Below are positions 54,143-54,670 of a stretch of 54,670 nucleotides of DNA, in pieces. The DNA is from a virus: positions 1-54,670 of the IMG/VR virus record IMGVR_UViG_3300046538_000300; one strand, 5' to 3'. Each line of letters starts with the position of its first letter. Position 1 is the first letter of the stretch. The notes beneath the pieces are model-generated. The model made no database searches. It was not told the origin of the DNA and saw nothing but the letters and a program-made list of their open reading frames with translations. A program made the translations under genes and the position numbers.

Positions 54143-54670
54143 ATGTCCTTCGTCAGCGAAACTCAACCCGGTGTGTGCCTCGCGCCCGATGCCGTCACCC
54201 AGGATTACGTGTTCAACCACACGATGTTGCGGGTCAAGGATCCCGAGCGTTCGCTGGATTTCTACACGCGGGTGCTGGGCATGCGACTGTTGCGCAAGGT
54301 GGACTTTCCCGAGGCGAAGTTCTCGCTGCTGTTTCTGGCGATGACCCGGGGCAGCGAGGTGCCGGACGATGCATCGGCGCGCATGAGCCACACCTTCGGG
54401 CGCGAATCGGTATTGGAGCTGACCCACAACTGGGGCACCGAGAGCGATGATTCGCAATACCACAACGGCAACAAGGACCCTCGCGGTTTCGGCCATATCT
54501 GTTTTTCGGTGCCGGATATCGAAGCGGCCTGCCAGCGCTTCGAGTCGCTGGGCGTGCCGTTCGTCAAACGACTGGACAAGGGCATGAAGCACGTGGCGTT
54601 CATCAGTGACCCGGACGAATACTGGATCGAGATCGTGCAGGCTGATTTGTTGGGCAATCTGGGTCAATAA
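54143..54670 (+). CDS. gloA: Lactoylglutathione lyase (glyoxalase I), host gene
   Basis: The 175-residue glyoxalase I has the characteristic VFNHTMLRVKDPERSLDFYT opening with a metal-binding histidine, LELTHNWGTE with the following glutamate, GFGHICFSVPD, and the C-terminal DPDEYWIEIVQ. It detoxifies methylglyoxal with glutathione in the cytoplasm. Its ATG at 54143 begins MSFVSETQPG. It is complete and marks the bacterial chromosome to the right of the prophage. Confidence 0.92.
   Translation: MSFVSETQPGVCLAPDAVTQDYVFNHTMLRVKDPERSLDFYTRVLGMRLLRKVDFPEAKFSLLFLAMTRGSEVPDDASARMSHTFGRESVLELTHNWGTESDDSQYHNGNKDPRGFGHICFSVPDIEAACQRFESLGVPFVKRLDKGMKHVAFISDPDEYWIEIVQADLLGNLGQ

Overview
The window is one nearly complete lambda-like (siphovirus) prophage in a Pseudomonas chromosome. 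The host assignment rests on the flanking gloA gene, CTG-N10-CAG LexA boxes of Pseudomonas type, proteins resembling the Pseudomonas families DUF1652 and DUF1654, and a Pseudomonas-style extragenic palindrome at the right edge. The right end is int (52720-53823), an attachment region and host gloA. The left end (1-1679) still carries accessory genes, and I find no left attachment copy, so the left junction probably lies outside the window.

Late and replication genes are on the minus strand and read leftward from cro. In transcription order they are: cro (35531), a CII-like regulator, replication genes O and P with repeats inside O, small nin-region genes including ninB and ninG, an unidentified gene in the Q position, two small holin-like membrane proteins, terS/terL, portal, head morphogenesis protein, scaffold, capsid, connector genes, tail terminator, major tail protein V, the G/GT chaperones with a canonical -1 slippery heptamer, tape measure H, M, L, K, I, J, three tail-tip accessory genes, and the lysis cassette (SleB-type endolysin, Rz with nested Rz1). 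The leftward early operon is on the plus strand and runs from PL/OL (about 38744) to int: small genes, recT, a YqaJ exonuclease, a two-HTH protein, two DNA methyltransferases, more small genes, a NinI-type phosphatase, xis and int.

The immunity region is legible. CI (plus) and Cro (minus) diverge from three 15-bp operators of consensus TTAACC-GGC-GGTTAA at 35567-35630. A matching pair lies 3.1 kb away at 38744-38782, and both sets overlap a promoter with a 17-bp spacer. Beyond PL comes a boxA match and a structured untranslated leader of about 300 bases.

Cargo interrupts the conserved backbone in several places. Between K and I lie a helical-repeat protein, a HEPN-like protein and a lipoprotein, closed by a bidirectional terminator. 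Downstream of cI is a translationally coupled pair, a wHTH-like protein and a membrane protein, in the place of lambda rexAB. Plus-strand singletons sit in the late region: a YceK-like lipoprotein, a membrane-anchored protein beside the scaffold gene, and a protein beside the holins. A secreted cysteine-rich protein lies between the methyltransferases. A 149-codon frame that looks like a real phage protein lies inside the C5-methyltransferase gene, so that stretch may be dual-coding. All functional names are inferred from reading the sequence and from recalled family features; no database search was run.
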